14,536 bases of DNA, from NCBI GenBank assembly GCA_020433785.1, contig JAGRCC010000240.1, forward strand, positions 1 through 14,536, read 5' to 3'. The DNA comes from Anaerolineae bacterium (GTDB taxonomy: Bacteria; Chloroflexota; Anaerolineae; 4572-78; J111). The notes below the pieces were generated by a model, which worked only from the letters and a program-made list of their open reading frames with translations, did not search any database and was not told the origin of the DNA. Position numbers and translations under genes: made by a program. Every line of letters starts with the position of its first letter. Position 1 is the first letter of the stretch. Shown here piece by piece: positions 7,317 to 14,332 of the stretch.

Positions 7317-8888
7317 TTACTCAACCACCGGTTCATTGCCGGCTTTGATGCCCTGCGGCGCCGTTGTGTCGGCGGACGGCTGCTTTTCGGCCAAGTAAAA
7401 GACGCCTAGCAGCAGCGTCAACAATACATAGCCGCCGGTCATCGGTGAGAGCGACAGGCCAATTTGCTCGGCGTGGATTAAGCCGACCAGCGACAGCCCG
7501 GCGGCCAGACTGCTAAAGAGCATCGCTTTGGGCAAGTTGCGGTCAACCAAAAAGGCCAGTATCGAGCCCCACAGCAAACTGGTGATGATGGCTCCCCTGG
7601 ACAGAAGGCCGTAACTTTCCCAATAAACGCCCTGATTGCTGGCCAGATTGGTGGCTAATTCTCGCGTAACGGCGCCCTGGTGCAGCACTTCCAGCAGGGT
7701 GCCGTCCAACTGCTTCTTAAGCAGATCGGCGATGTGAGGGATCAGCGCAAAGGCGATGGCGACGCCATGCGCCGAAGGCGTGGCCTGAAAAGCGTAGTGG
7801 GTCATCACGATACCAACAAAGACCAGCAGCGAGGCGATGGCGGCGGCCGGAATGAGGTGCTGCAAGAAGGCAAACAGGCCGATGAGACTGGCCCCAAACA
7901 GAAATAATCCGGTTAACAGCGCGTAGCCGGTGCGCCCGCCCATCTGCTTGTACGCCGGGTGGCCCAGATAGACCGTGGTGGGAAAGGGTGAACCAAACAG
8001 CGCCCCCAAGCACGTGCCGAAGCCATCGACCAGCATACAGTGGCGGGTGTTGTAATCATCGCCCGCCCCTCGAGCGCATTCCACATTGCCCATCGTCTCG
8101 ATGAAGTTATATATTTCGATGGGCAGGATGATCGCCAGCAGTTCCGGCCGGCCCCAGATTAAATGTAGACCGGCCCACAGGTCGCCCAAGACCGGCATGG
8201 GCAGGTAAAAGCCTACGTCATCGAAACGAAACGTCGAGTCGCCGGTGACGAGGCCCAAACAGACGCCCATCCCAATGGCCACCAGTCCGGCCGGGAGGCG
8301 GAAGGGGAATTTGTACAGCCCAATCAAGCCCAACAACACTACAAACAGCGACGGCAGCCCGATGATGGGGTTGGCGAAGATGATGGCGCTGGGCACCATC
8401 GCAATCCAGACAATGGCCACACCGGCAATGGTACCCAGCAGGCCGGCGCGCGGCGTAACCGTTTGCAACCACGGCCCCACCAGCGCCCCGCTGATTTCAA
8501 CCAGCCCGCCGATAAAGGCCGCGCCCAGCCCAATTCGGTAGGCCAGCAAGGCATCGTTGGTGGCAAAGTAGACCGGCCCCATAATGGCGAACAGATAAAC
8601 GAACATGACCGGGGTGGAAAGACCGTAGGGCAGCGCCGTGACATTGGCCTGTCCGGTGCGGTGTGTTAAGCGGGTGGCCATCCATACAAACATGCTCAGT
8701 CCAACCAGCAACGTTAGCCCCAGGCCGGGCATGATTTTGCCAAAAACCATATCCGGTGAAAATTGGAAGGTGCCGATCAGGATAGCCGGCAAAATGACTA
8801 TCTTGGCCAGGTTGTCGGTAACCAGCGTTAGAAAGCCGTTCCAATCGCCCGGTTGAAATTGAAAAAAGGGGATATGTGCCTGGTTCAT
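7317..8888 (-). CDS. NCS2/AGZA-like permease (xanthine/uracil permease family)
   Basis: Integral inner-membrane transporter of 523 residues, close to the usual length for the AGZA/NCS2 purine-pyrimidine permeases, which move nucleobases with protons. Hydrophobic segments run through nearly the whole protein (about 12-14 helices by eye), with a short polar C-terminal tail. Family marks are TALPYGLSTP near residue 85 and the stretch from DGFGT (about residue 288) through GSPFPTTVYLGHP to GGRTG, which lines up with the DAVGT...GTSTVTTY...GGRTG region of AGZA members. The middle of that stretch differs from classical members, so the substrate may not be a simple purine. Start: ATG at 8888, with GGAG 9 bases upstream. 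A 36-bp palindrome lies in the leader at 8910-8945. The gene ends 150 bases before the giant FG-GAP start on the same strand. Confidence 0.85.
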   Translation of the reverse strand: MNQAHIPFFQFQPGDWNGFLTLVTDNLAKIVILPAILIGTFQFSPDMVFGKIMPGLGLTLLVGLSMFVWMATRLTHRTGQANVTALPYGLSTPVMFVYLFAIMGPVYFATNDALLAYRIGLGAAFIGGLVEISGALVGPWLQTVTPRAGLLGTIAGVAIVWIAMVPSAIIFANPIIGLPSLFVVLLGLIGLYKFPFRLPAGLVAIGMGVCLGLVTGDSTFRFDDVGFYLPMPVLGDLWAGLHLIWGRPELLAIILPIEIYNFIETMGNVECARGAGDDYNTRHCMLVDGFGTCLGALFGSPFPTTVYLGHPAYKQMGGRTGYALLTGLFLFGASLIGLFAFLQHLIPAAAIASLLVFVGIVMTHYAFQATPSAHGVAIAFALIPHIADLLKKQLDGTLLEVLHQGAVTRELATNLASNQGVYWESYGLLSRGAIITSLLWGSILAFLVDRNLPKAMLFSSLAAGLSLVGLIHAEQIGLSLSPMTGGYVLLTLLLGVFYLAEKQPSADTTAPQGIKAGNEPVVE

Positions 8889-8909
8889 TACAACATTCTC
8901 CGTAATTAG

Positions 8910-8945
8910 TAGTTGTAGGACAAACTTAAGTTTGTCCTACAACTA
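8910..8945. repeat. 36-bp perfect palindrome upstream of permease (copy 1)
   Basis: Each arm reads TAGTTGTAGGACAAACTT and the centre is AAG|CTT-like (ACTTAAGT) with no loop. The inner 28 bp (arm TGTAGGACAAACTT) recurs exactly at 14334-14361. It lies 21 bases upstream of the permease ATG, in the probable 5' leader. A T-rich run follows on the plus strand, but no plus-strand gene ends here, so a terminator role is unlikely. It is either an operator for a dimeric regulator or a dispersed palindromic repeat. Confidence 0.9.
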
Positions 8946-9041
8946 TTTTTATTCCCGCTGCTTTACAGCAGGTTCTGCTTCACGATCTTTTTACCAACGA
9001 GCGGATTATTCGCTTAGCCCTTTCATCGTAACGACCCTGAC

Positions 9042-10073
9042 CTAATGTCGATTGCCTACTCTAAGGAAGGTGTCGACAAAATTCACCGAACTAACTGGGT
9101 CCGCCTCGTAGCGGTCGGCTACCATTAACTCGGGGTTGTCAACATAGTCAGCCGAACCGACCGAGCCGGCCTCCTGGCCGATGAATTCGTAGCGCTGGAT
9201 GACCAGCAGTTCCGGGTTGGCGGCGTAGTAACCTGAACCCTCTGTGGCGATAAATTCATAATACCGCGGAAATAGCAGGTCGGAGTCGGCGGCTGATACC
9301 GCCGACTCGAGCGAGCCGGTATCTTCACCGACGAATTCATAACGCTGCGCCACCAGAAGTTCGGGGTTGGTGCTATCGTCAGCCGAGCCAAGCGAGCCGG
9401 TATCTTCGCCGATAAATTCGTAGCGTTGGACCACCAACAATTCAGGGTTGGCTGCATACGCCGTCGAGTCGAGTTGGGGAACCTTGATTTCGATTGGTTG
9501 ATGACGCCCCGCCGCCATCAACTCCGGATTAGCTGCCAAAGCGCTGGACTGAGACAGTTCATCGACCTGCTTGGTCCCGAACATATACGGCGTGGCCCCG
9601 ATGAGATGCAGGTCGGCGCAGGCCAGACGGGATTTGTCCGTATCGTGGATAACCACCGACCGGGCTTCTGGGCGAGCCACAAAATCGTTCACGGTCTTGC
9701 TGTAGCCGTAGCCGCCGGAATTGGTGGTGATCGCCGGCCAAATCTCGTTGACCTCATCCGCTGCGCCATTAATATCGTGCTGGTAATGGCTGCCGCCGGC
9801 TTCAACACGGCAAGCCTGATTGTGGACATGGACCGCATAATTGGTGTTCGGCGTCAGTCCTTGAACTCTGAGCGTCACCGACGTGTGCCCCTCGGCGCTG
9901 CGCACCATTGTTACCATACCGGAGATATCGTAACCTTTCTCCAGTCCGTCGGCGTAGGTGACCATTTGCCCGCGCGTCACTTGGATCGGCTCTTTGGCTA
10001 GGGTAGGCGTGGCTAGAAACGCAACTATCAAGATAATGGCTCCAAAAATTGTGGTGTTTATCCAACTTCGCAT
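9042..10073 (-). CDS. Exported Cu/Zn-superoxide-dismutase-like protein with 27-residue NPELLV repeats
   Basis: Exported protein of 343 residues. Signal peptide: MRSWINTT start, hydrophobic core 9-22, likely cleavage after TLA (26). Residues about 40-155 match the SOD_Cu fold as found in actinobacterial and related exported forms: HVH (His82, His84), GSHYQHD (His96, His99), NEIWPAITTNSGGYG, and VVIHD (His143) followed by RLACADL. Cys88 and Cys152 could form the usual disulfide. The four copper-type histidines seem present, while the normal zinc His80/Asp83 positions look replaced in a by-eye alignment, so dismutase activity is uncertain. Residues 182-335 are six copies of a motif NPELLVxQRYEFIGEDTGS starting at 182, 209, 236, 263, 286 and 313. 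I do not recognise this tail. Start: ATG at 10073 with GGAG 7 bases upstream. No lipobox or anchor is seen. Confidence 0.82.
   Translation of the reverse strand: MRSWINTTIFGAIILIVAFLATPTLAKEPIQVTRGQMVTYADGLEKGYDISGMVTMVRSAEGHTSVTLRVQGLTPNTNYAVHVHNQACRVEAGGSHYQHDINGAADEVNEIWPAITTNSGGYGYSKTVNDFVARPEARSVVIHDTDKSRLACADLHLIGATPYMFGTKQVDELSQSSALAANPELMAAGRHQPIEIKVPQLDSTAYAANPELLVVQRYEFIGEDTGSLGSADDSTNPELLVAQRYEFVGEDTGSLESAVSAADSDLLFPRYYEFIATEGSGYYAANPELLVIQRYEFIGQEAGSVGSADYVDNPELMVADRYEADPVSSVNFVDTFLRVGNRH
9087..9536 (-). repeat. Coding tandem repeat, 27-residue period (NPELLV...RYEF)
   Basis: Six units start at residues 182, 209, 236, 263, 286 and 313 of the SOD-like protein, so the spacing is 27, 27, 27, 23 and 27. 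The consensus is NPELLVxQRYEFxGEDTGSxGSA. The first and last units are the most divergent, and the fourth (DSDLLFPRYYEF) is partly decayed. Codons differ between copies that share the same residues, so the protein sequence rather than the DNA seems to be maintained. Confidence 0.85.
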
Positions 10074-10117
10074 GATTTTTCTCCATCTTGCTAATAATTA
10101 GGTTTAATAGATTTACC

Positions 10118-10130
10118 CGGGTTATACCCG
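10118..10130. promoter_or_regulatory. Small palindrome in leader/promoter of SOD-like gene
   Basis: CGGGT-TAT-ACCCG is a perfect 5-bp inverted repeat around a TATAAC box (minus strand), 45 bases upstream of the SOD-like ATG. A TTGCAC lies 14 bases upstream of TATAAC, which is too close for a normal promoter. It could be an operator overlapping a -10, but this is tentative. Confidence 0.25.
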
Positions 10131-10153
10131 TGTCAGATAAGTGCAAACAGCGT

Positions 10154-10221
10154 GGGAAGTAGGAAGTAAGGAGTAGGGAGTCATCGCTCTCTTAATCCCT
10201 ACTTCCTACTCTTTAATCCCT
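10154..10221. repeat. Purine/pyrimidine short-repeat hairpin (copy 1)
   Basis: A purine-rich arm made of GGAGTA/GGAAGTA-type units (10154-10181) faces a pyrimidine-rich arm (10190-10221). An 11-bp perfect pairing is AGTAGGAAGTA (10158-10168) with TACTTCCTACT (10200-10210). The pyrimidine arm runs into the stop codon of the ParB-like gene (10220-10222), so the transcript of that gene ends in this hairpin. A 17-base block (10165-10181) recurs exactly at 10911-10927 on the other side of the gene. It resembles the heptamer-type short tandem repeats known from cyanobacteria (from memory). Confidence 0.75.
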
Positions 10222-10639
10222 AGACACCCGGCTGCGGCTTACTCAATTCCCAAATGGTGATATGCCCTTCAATTTCCGCATCCCCCAAAGCCCAGGCAAC
10301 GGAGATCCGGTGATGACCATCCTCTACAAAATAAACCTCCCCCACTCGTATGAGCGTAACCGGCGGCAGCCCCCGGCCGCTGGTTCTGGCCTGATAAATG
10401 CCGGCCCATCGTTTCGAGTTGTGACCGTTAACGAGTTGAAAATTGCTATCAAAATCCTTACATTTACCAGGACTGGCACTGCCGCGAATTTGATCGAGCG
10501 ACACTGGATGAGTCCCCAAGTAAAGCGCGTTTTTAACCGAGTCATTCCCAATGACGTCGGCCAGGCTTAGCAGCCGCCGCGAGCGCCAGCTTAACTTTGA
10601 GGTTATTTTTCCCAAGATATCTTTCGTGTTAATCGCCAT
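10220..10639 (-). CDS. Small ParB-like domain protein
   Basis: Protein of 139 residues, made up almost entirely of a ParB N-terminal/sulfiredoxin-like fold. The key stretch near the C-terminus reads VTLIRVGEVYFVEDGHHRISVAWALGDAEIEGHITIWEL. The GxYFVxDGHHRxSVAxxLG signature is the family's nucleotide-binding motif, with a preceding LDQIRGS segment as in other ParB-like proteins. The central DNA-binding helix-turn-helix domain and the dimer domain of true ParB are absent, and no ParA is nearby. A chromosome-partition role is therefore not supported; the function is unknown (nucleotide-dependent switch or nuclease are only possibilities). Start: ATG at 10639 with GGAG 6 bases upstream. It is divergent from the SARP regulator and carries a long leader containing a GT/AC repeat hairpin. 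It is flanked by two copies of a purine/pyrimidine repeat. Confidence 0.78.
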   Translation of the reverse strand: MAINTKDILGKITSKLSWRSRRLLSLADVIGNDSVKNALYLGTHPVSLDQIRGSASPGKCKDFDSNFQLVNGHNSKRWAGIYQARTSGRGLPPVTLIRVGEVYFVEDGHHRISVAWALGDAEIEGHITIWELSKPQPGV

Positions 10640-10656
10640 CGTGGTCTCCGTGGTCA

Positions 10657-10755
10657 GTTGGTTGGTTAGATGGTTTGTTGGTTTGTGGGTTTGTGGGTTG
10701 GTTTGTTTCCTATCAAACTATCCAACCAGCCAACTATCCAACCAGCCATCCAACA
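10657..10755. repeat. GT-rich / AC-rich imperfect inverted repeat
   Basis: The left arm (10657-10708) is made of GGTTG/GGTTT/GTGGG units and contains almost no C. The right arm (10714-10755) is built of CCAACTAT/CCAACCAGC units and contains almost no G except in CAGC. CCAACCAGCCA occurs twice in the right arm. The arms pair imperfectly around a short AT-rich turn. It lies within the likely leader of the ParB-like transcript, 18 bases upstream of its ATG, so it could affect translation or mRNA stability. It is probably a dispersed short-tandem-repeat type. Confidence 0.65.
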
Positions 10756-10760
10756 CCAGT

Positions 10761-10788
10761 TTGTTAATTCATCGTTATGATTTAGAAT
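10761..10788 (+). promoter_or_regulatory. Candidate promoter for SARP regulator
   Basis: TTGTTA (10761-10766) and TAGAAT (10783-10788) are separated by 16 bases. Transcription would begin near 10795 and give a leader of about 200 bases that includes the purine/pyrimidine hairpin. It overlaps the opposite -10 box TATATT. It is based on motif match alone. Confidence 0.3.
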
Positions 10789-10840
10789 ATAGGGCAGACC
10801 TGTTCGGAAACTGCCCCACAAACTGTTCGGGATCTGTTCT
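10786..10840 (-). promoter_or_regulatory. SARP-type direct-repeat operator and promoter for ParB-like gene
   Basis: On the minus strand the order is AGAACAG-4-CGAACAG-16-CGAACAG-8-TATATT (10840 down to 10786). The first two heptamers have an 11-bp period and the next is 23 bp on. The last ends exactly 8 bp from the -10 box. Streptomyces SARP activators are known to use heptameric direct repeats with 11- or 22-bp periods, the last one 8 bp from the -10. No normal -35 box is present, as expected for an activator-dependent promoter. The divergent neighbour encodes a SARP-type regulator. The assignment is inferred from geometry. Confidence 0.42.
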
Positions 10841-10910
10841 TGAGAAATCCAAATGGCGACCGTGACCAGAAAATGCCGAAAATCCATGACTCAGTACTAT
10901 TCATGTGAAA

Positions 10911-10972
10911 AGTAAGGAGTAGGGAGTAAGTGTCTCGCCCTTACTCCTTACTTCCTACTCCCTACTCCCTAC
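10911..10972. repeat. Purine/pyrimidine short-repeat hairpin (copy 2)
   Basis: A purine arm (10911-10930, GTAAGGAGTAGGGAGTAAG) is followed by an 8-base loop and a pyrimidine arm (10938-10972) with repeated TACTCCC/TACTCCT units. The first 17 bases are identical to 10165-10181. The element ends 19 bases before the SARP gene's ATG, so in the transcript it forms a strong hairpin just ahead of the translation start. Confidence 0.75.
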
Positions 10973-10991
10973 CAGCGGCAACTTGAGTTGA

Positions 10992-13900
10992 ATGAAGAAC
11001 GAGGAGACTGTGACGTCTAACTATCGCATTTACCTGTTTGGTAATGTCCGGGTTGAACAAGACGGCCAGGCCGTAGAAAGTTTTGATTCCCGCAAAGCGC
11101 TGGCTATGCTGGGGTATTTGATCCGCCAGGCACAGCCGGTGTCGCGCAGCCAGTTGGCCGGGCTGTTTTGGGGGGAAAAATCAGAAGCGCGCGGCCGGCG
11201 CAATCTCAGCCGCGAATTGAGCCAGTTGTCCAGCCGCCTGCCCGACAGCTTCCAGGCCGATTACCATACGGTCCAATTTCAACCCTCCCCGGCCTACTGG
11301 GTTGATGCCACGGCTTTCGAGGCGCTGGCCCGGCAGGGCGGCCACTTCACCTGGCCGCACAGCGCCGCTGATCTGGCCGAGCTCGCCCCAGACATAGCCG
11401 CCTCCGCAGCCGAGTCAATTCAACCAGACAAACTGGCCGAGGCGGTCGATCTGTACCGGGGCGATTTTATGGCCGGCTACTACCTGGACGACTGCCCCGA
11501 ATTTGAATCGTGGTTGCTCAGCCAGCAGGAAGCCTGGCGGCGGCAGGTGGTTGAGCTCTTGGAAACGCTGGTGGGTTACCACGCCGCCCATGCCGCCGAC
11601 GACCAGGCCGAAACCTTCGCCCGCCGCTGGTTAGAGCTGGAACCCTGGCAGGAGCAGGCCCATCGCTACCTGATGGTACTGCTGGCCCGCAGCGGCAAAC
11701 GCGCCGCCGCGCTGGCTCAATACGATCTCTGCCGGCGGGTTTTGGAAGAGGAACTTGGGGCTGAGCCGGAGGCCGAGACCACCGCCCTGGTGCAGCGTAT
11801 TCAAACCGGAGATATCAAAAAACGGAGTGGTCGCAGCCTGGAGGCGCTCACTGCCGCGCCGCAACCGGCCGCGCCGTCGCCCCCTGCGCCATCACGCCCG
11901 ACACTCAAAATTCGAGTGCCGTCGCCGGCCGCGCCGCTGGTCAATCGCACCGACGAGTTGCAGCAAGTCGCAGCCTTTTTTCGGCAGCCCGACTACCGGC
12001 TGATGACACTGGTCGGCCCCGGCGGCATCGGCAAAACCCGGCTGGCCCTGGAAGCCGCCTGGCAGGTCAAGGAAACCGGTGACGATTTCCCCCTCGAATT
12101 TGCCCACGGCATCTACTTCATCCCGCTCGACTCGCTCAGTTCCGCTGATTTTCTGGTGTCTACCCTGGCCGATGCGCTCGACTTTTCCTTTTATAGTGGC
12201 AGCGACCCGGCCGCGCAGTTGCTCAACTATCTGCGTGAAAAAGCCATGCTGCTGGTGCTGGATAATCTAGAGCATCTGTTATCGGCCCCGGCAGTGGGGC
12301 CTAATGCCGCCGACCTCATCGACCAAATTTTGACCGACGCGCCCCAGGTTAAGATTTTGACTGTATCGCGGGAGCGGTTGAACCTGCTGGACGAGCAGTT
12401 GCTGCCCATCCACGGGTTGGCCCTACCGGCCTTACCGGACCTGCCCACGACTCTAGCCCAAACCGACTTGGATGACACCGTCTGGCATAAAACCAAACAG
12501 AATAGCGCCGTTCAACTTTTCTTGCAGCGGGCCAGAGCCGTGCTGCCCGGCTTCGAACCCTCGACCGAGGATCGCTACGACATCGTGCAAATTTGCCGGC
12601 TGGTTGAAGGCATTCCGCTGGCGATTGAGCTGGCCGCCACCTGGCTGCGCGTTCTCTCTTGCCGCGAAATCGTGGCCGAAATCCGAAACAATCTCGATTT
12701 TTTAACCACGTCGCTGCGGAATGTGCCGGAACGACAGCGCAGCGTCCGGGCCGTTTTTGACTACTCCTGGCGGCTCTTATCAAATGAAGAACAGCGGGCC
12801 TTCAAGCAGTTGGCCGTTTTCCGGGGCGGTTTCCGGCGCGAGGCAGCCGAACAGGTGGCGGGCGCGTCGTTGGGGCTGCTGCTGTCGCTCATCGACAAGT
12901 CGCTGCTGCAGCGCACGGAGACCGGTCGTTTCGAGCGACATCATCTGGTGTGGCAGTATGCCGCCGCCAAACTAGCTGAAACCCCGGTAGAGCAAACGGC
13001 GACCGAGGATCGCCACGGCGACTATTTTGCCGATTTTTTAGGGCAGCGAACCACCGCGCTTCAGGGCGGCAATCAGCGCACAGCTTTGGCCGAAATCAAC
13101 GCCGACATTGAGAATGTGCGCCGCTGCTGGCAGTGGGCCATTGAGCGTGGCCGATGGGCGGCAGTAGAGCAGGCGTTAGAGAGTCTCTTTCATTTTTATG
13201 ATATTCGCAGTGGGTTCAAGGAGGGGGCGGAAGCCTTTGAGCGGGCCGCGACCGCCCTAAAAAACAGCCCTGAAGCAGCCGCACCGGCTAATCAGATTGT
13301 GTTGGGTAAACTGCTGGCCCGGCAGGGCTGGTTTATCTTTCAACTGGGGCAATACGAACAGGCCATCGACTTACTGCACCGCAGCCTGGATATCCTGCGC
13401 CATGCCGGCGATGCGGGCCGGTCGGCCTTGGCGTTTCCGCTGAATTACCTGGGGGCGGCCCACCGCCATTTGGGCGAGTACAAGCTAGCCGAACAGCATT
13501 TAGAGGAGTGTCTGGATATTTGCCGGGAGAGTGGGGATCGCTTTGGTGAGGGCGTCGCCCTGACCATTTTGGGCCAGGCGGCTTATCTCAAGGGCGATTA
13601 TGCTCAGGCCCGGCAGTTGTGTGAGGCCAGTCTGGCCATCAAAAGAACCATTGGCGATCACCGGGGCATTACCTTTGCCCTGCACATTCTGGGGCAGGTA
13701 ACCTTTGCCCTGGATGACTACACGGACGCCAATGACTACTTTCAGGAAAGCCTGGCCATTTGCCAGGCCATTGGCGATGACCGGGGCATTGCCCTCAGTT
13801 TGTCTTATTTGGGCGATGGGGTGCAGATGATGGGCGAGTACCCAGGGGCCAAACAGCTTTATCAAGAGAGCCTGGCCATCTTTGAGGAGATTGGCAACCA

Positions 13901-14273
13901 GTGGGGTATTATTTCGGGGCAGAATAAATTGGGGTATATCTCGAACGAACTGGGCGAAACCGACGCCGCTGAACGTCATTTCGCCGCCGCGCTGGATTTG
14001 GCCGAATCGATTCAGGCCGTCCCGGCTATGCTGGATGCGTTAGTCGGTCTGGTCGCACTGCGCATCAAACGCGGCGACGATGACTGGCCGCGCATTTTGG
14101 AGGCGCTGGCCCTGGCCCTAAACCATCCGGTCAGCAGCCGCAGCAATCAGGACCGGGCCGCCCGTCTGCTAGCCGAGTTAGAACCTCGCCTCCCCGCCCA
14201 TACCTTGAGCGACCTGCAGGCTAAGCCGCAGACTCGCTCCATTAAAGACATTTTGCATGCTTTGCAGCAGTAA
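10992..14273 (+). CDS. AfsR/SARP-type transcriptional regulator (wHTH-BTAD-NB-ARC-TPR)
   Basis: Cytoplasmic ATP-binding transcription factor of 1093 residues, with the domain order of AfsR-like regulators. Residues about 10-95 form an OmpR/SARP winged helix (YRIYLFGNVRV... RKALAMLGYLI... LFWGEKSEARGRRNLSREL). Residues about 105-275 are the bacterial transcriptional activation domain (VDLYRGDFMAGYY... ESWLLSQQEAWRRQVVELLE... LEEELGAEPEAET). A proline-rich linker leads to an NB-ARC ATPase: Walker A GPGGIGKT at 342-349 (Lys348), Walker B LLVLDNLEH (Asp424), and an IPLAIEL motif (the GLPLAL-like site) further on. Residues about 770-1007 hold six TPRs with a roughly 40-residue period. All motifs are intact. 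The ATG at 10992 lacks a good ribosome site. An in-frame GTG at 11010 has GAGGAG only 3 bases upstream, so the start is slightly uncertain. It is divergent from the ParB-like gene. Confidence 0.94.
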   Translation: MKNEETVTSNYRIYLFGNVRVEQDGQAVESFDSRKALAMLGYLIRQAQPVSRSQLAGLFWGEKSEARGRRNLSRELSQLSSRLPDSFQADYHTVQFQPSPAYWVDATAFEALARQGGHFTWPHSAADLAELAPDIAASAAESIQPDKLAEAVDLYRGDFMAGYYLDDCPEFESWLLSQQEAWRRQVVELLETLVGYHAAHAADDQAETFARRWLELEPWQEQAHRYLMVLLARSGKRAAALAQYDLCRRVLEEELGAEPEAETTALVQRIQTGDIKKRSGRSLEALTAAPQPAAPSPPAPSRPTLKIRVPSPAAPLVNRTDELQQVAAFFRQPDYRLMTLVGPGGIGKTRLALEAAWQVKETGDDFPLEFAHGIYFIPLDSLSSADFLVSTLADALDFSFYSGSDPAAQLLNYLREKAMLLVLDNLEHLLSAPAVGPNAADLIDQILTDAPQVKILTVSRERLNLLDEQLLPIHGLALPALPDLPTTLAQTDLDDTVWHKTKQNSAVQLFLQRARAVLPGFEPSTEDRYDIVQICRLVEGIPLAIELAATWLRVLSCREIVAEIRNNLDFLTTSLRNVPERQRSVRAVFDYSWRLLSNEEQRAFKQLAVFRGGFRREAAEQVAGASLGLLLSLIDKSLLQRTETGRFERHHLVWQYAAAKLAETPVEQTATEDRHGDYFADFLGQRTTALQGGNQRTALAEINADIENVRRCWQWAIERGRWAAVEQALESLFHFYDIRSGFKEGAEAFERAATALKNSPEAAAPANQIVLGKLLARQGWFIFQLGQYEQAIDLLHRSLDILRHAGDAGRSALAFPLNYLGAAHRHLGEYKLAEQHLEECLDICRESGDRFGEGVALTILGQAAYLKGDYAQARQLCEASLAIKRTIGDHRGITFALHILGQVTFALDDYTDANDYFQESLAICQAIGDDRGIALSLSYLGDGVQMMGEYPGAKQLYQESLAIFEEIGNQWGIISGQNKLGYISNELGETDAAERHFAAALDLAESIQAVPAMLDALVGLVALRIKRGDDDWPRILEALALALNHPVSSRSNQDRAARLLAELEPRLPAHTLSDLQAKPQTRSIKDILHALQQ

Positions 14274-14332
14274 AGCCGCTAATCTTCTAAGGAGTGCGAC
14301 AGAAGCTCGGTACAGCAACGACAATGAAAATT

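Larger units (their letters stand above)
10640..10991. other. Divergent regulatory region between ParB-like gene and SARP regulator
   Basis: This 352-base gap separates divergent genes. In order it holds a GT/AC-rich imperfect hairpin (10657-10755), an AT-rich segment with overlapping opposite promoters (10761-10791), a cluster of CTGTTC direct repeats (10800-10840), a stretch with no evident feature (10841-10910) and a purine/pyrimidine hairpin (10911-10972). I see no small gene with a credible start in it. Confidence 0.65.

Noticed and set aside
9426..10001. 191-residue plus-strand frame opposite the SOD-like gene
   Set aside because: No recognisable features; it lies wholly antisense to a gene with signal peptide, SOD motifs and ribosome site.
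10551..10865. 104-residue plus-strand frame between the ParB-like and SARP genes
   Set aside because: It begins inside the ParB-like gene in antisense and its centre is just the translated GT/AC repeat; no ribosome site.
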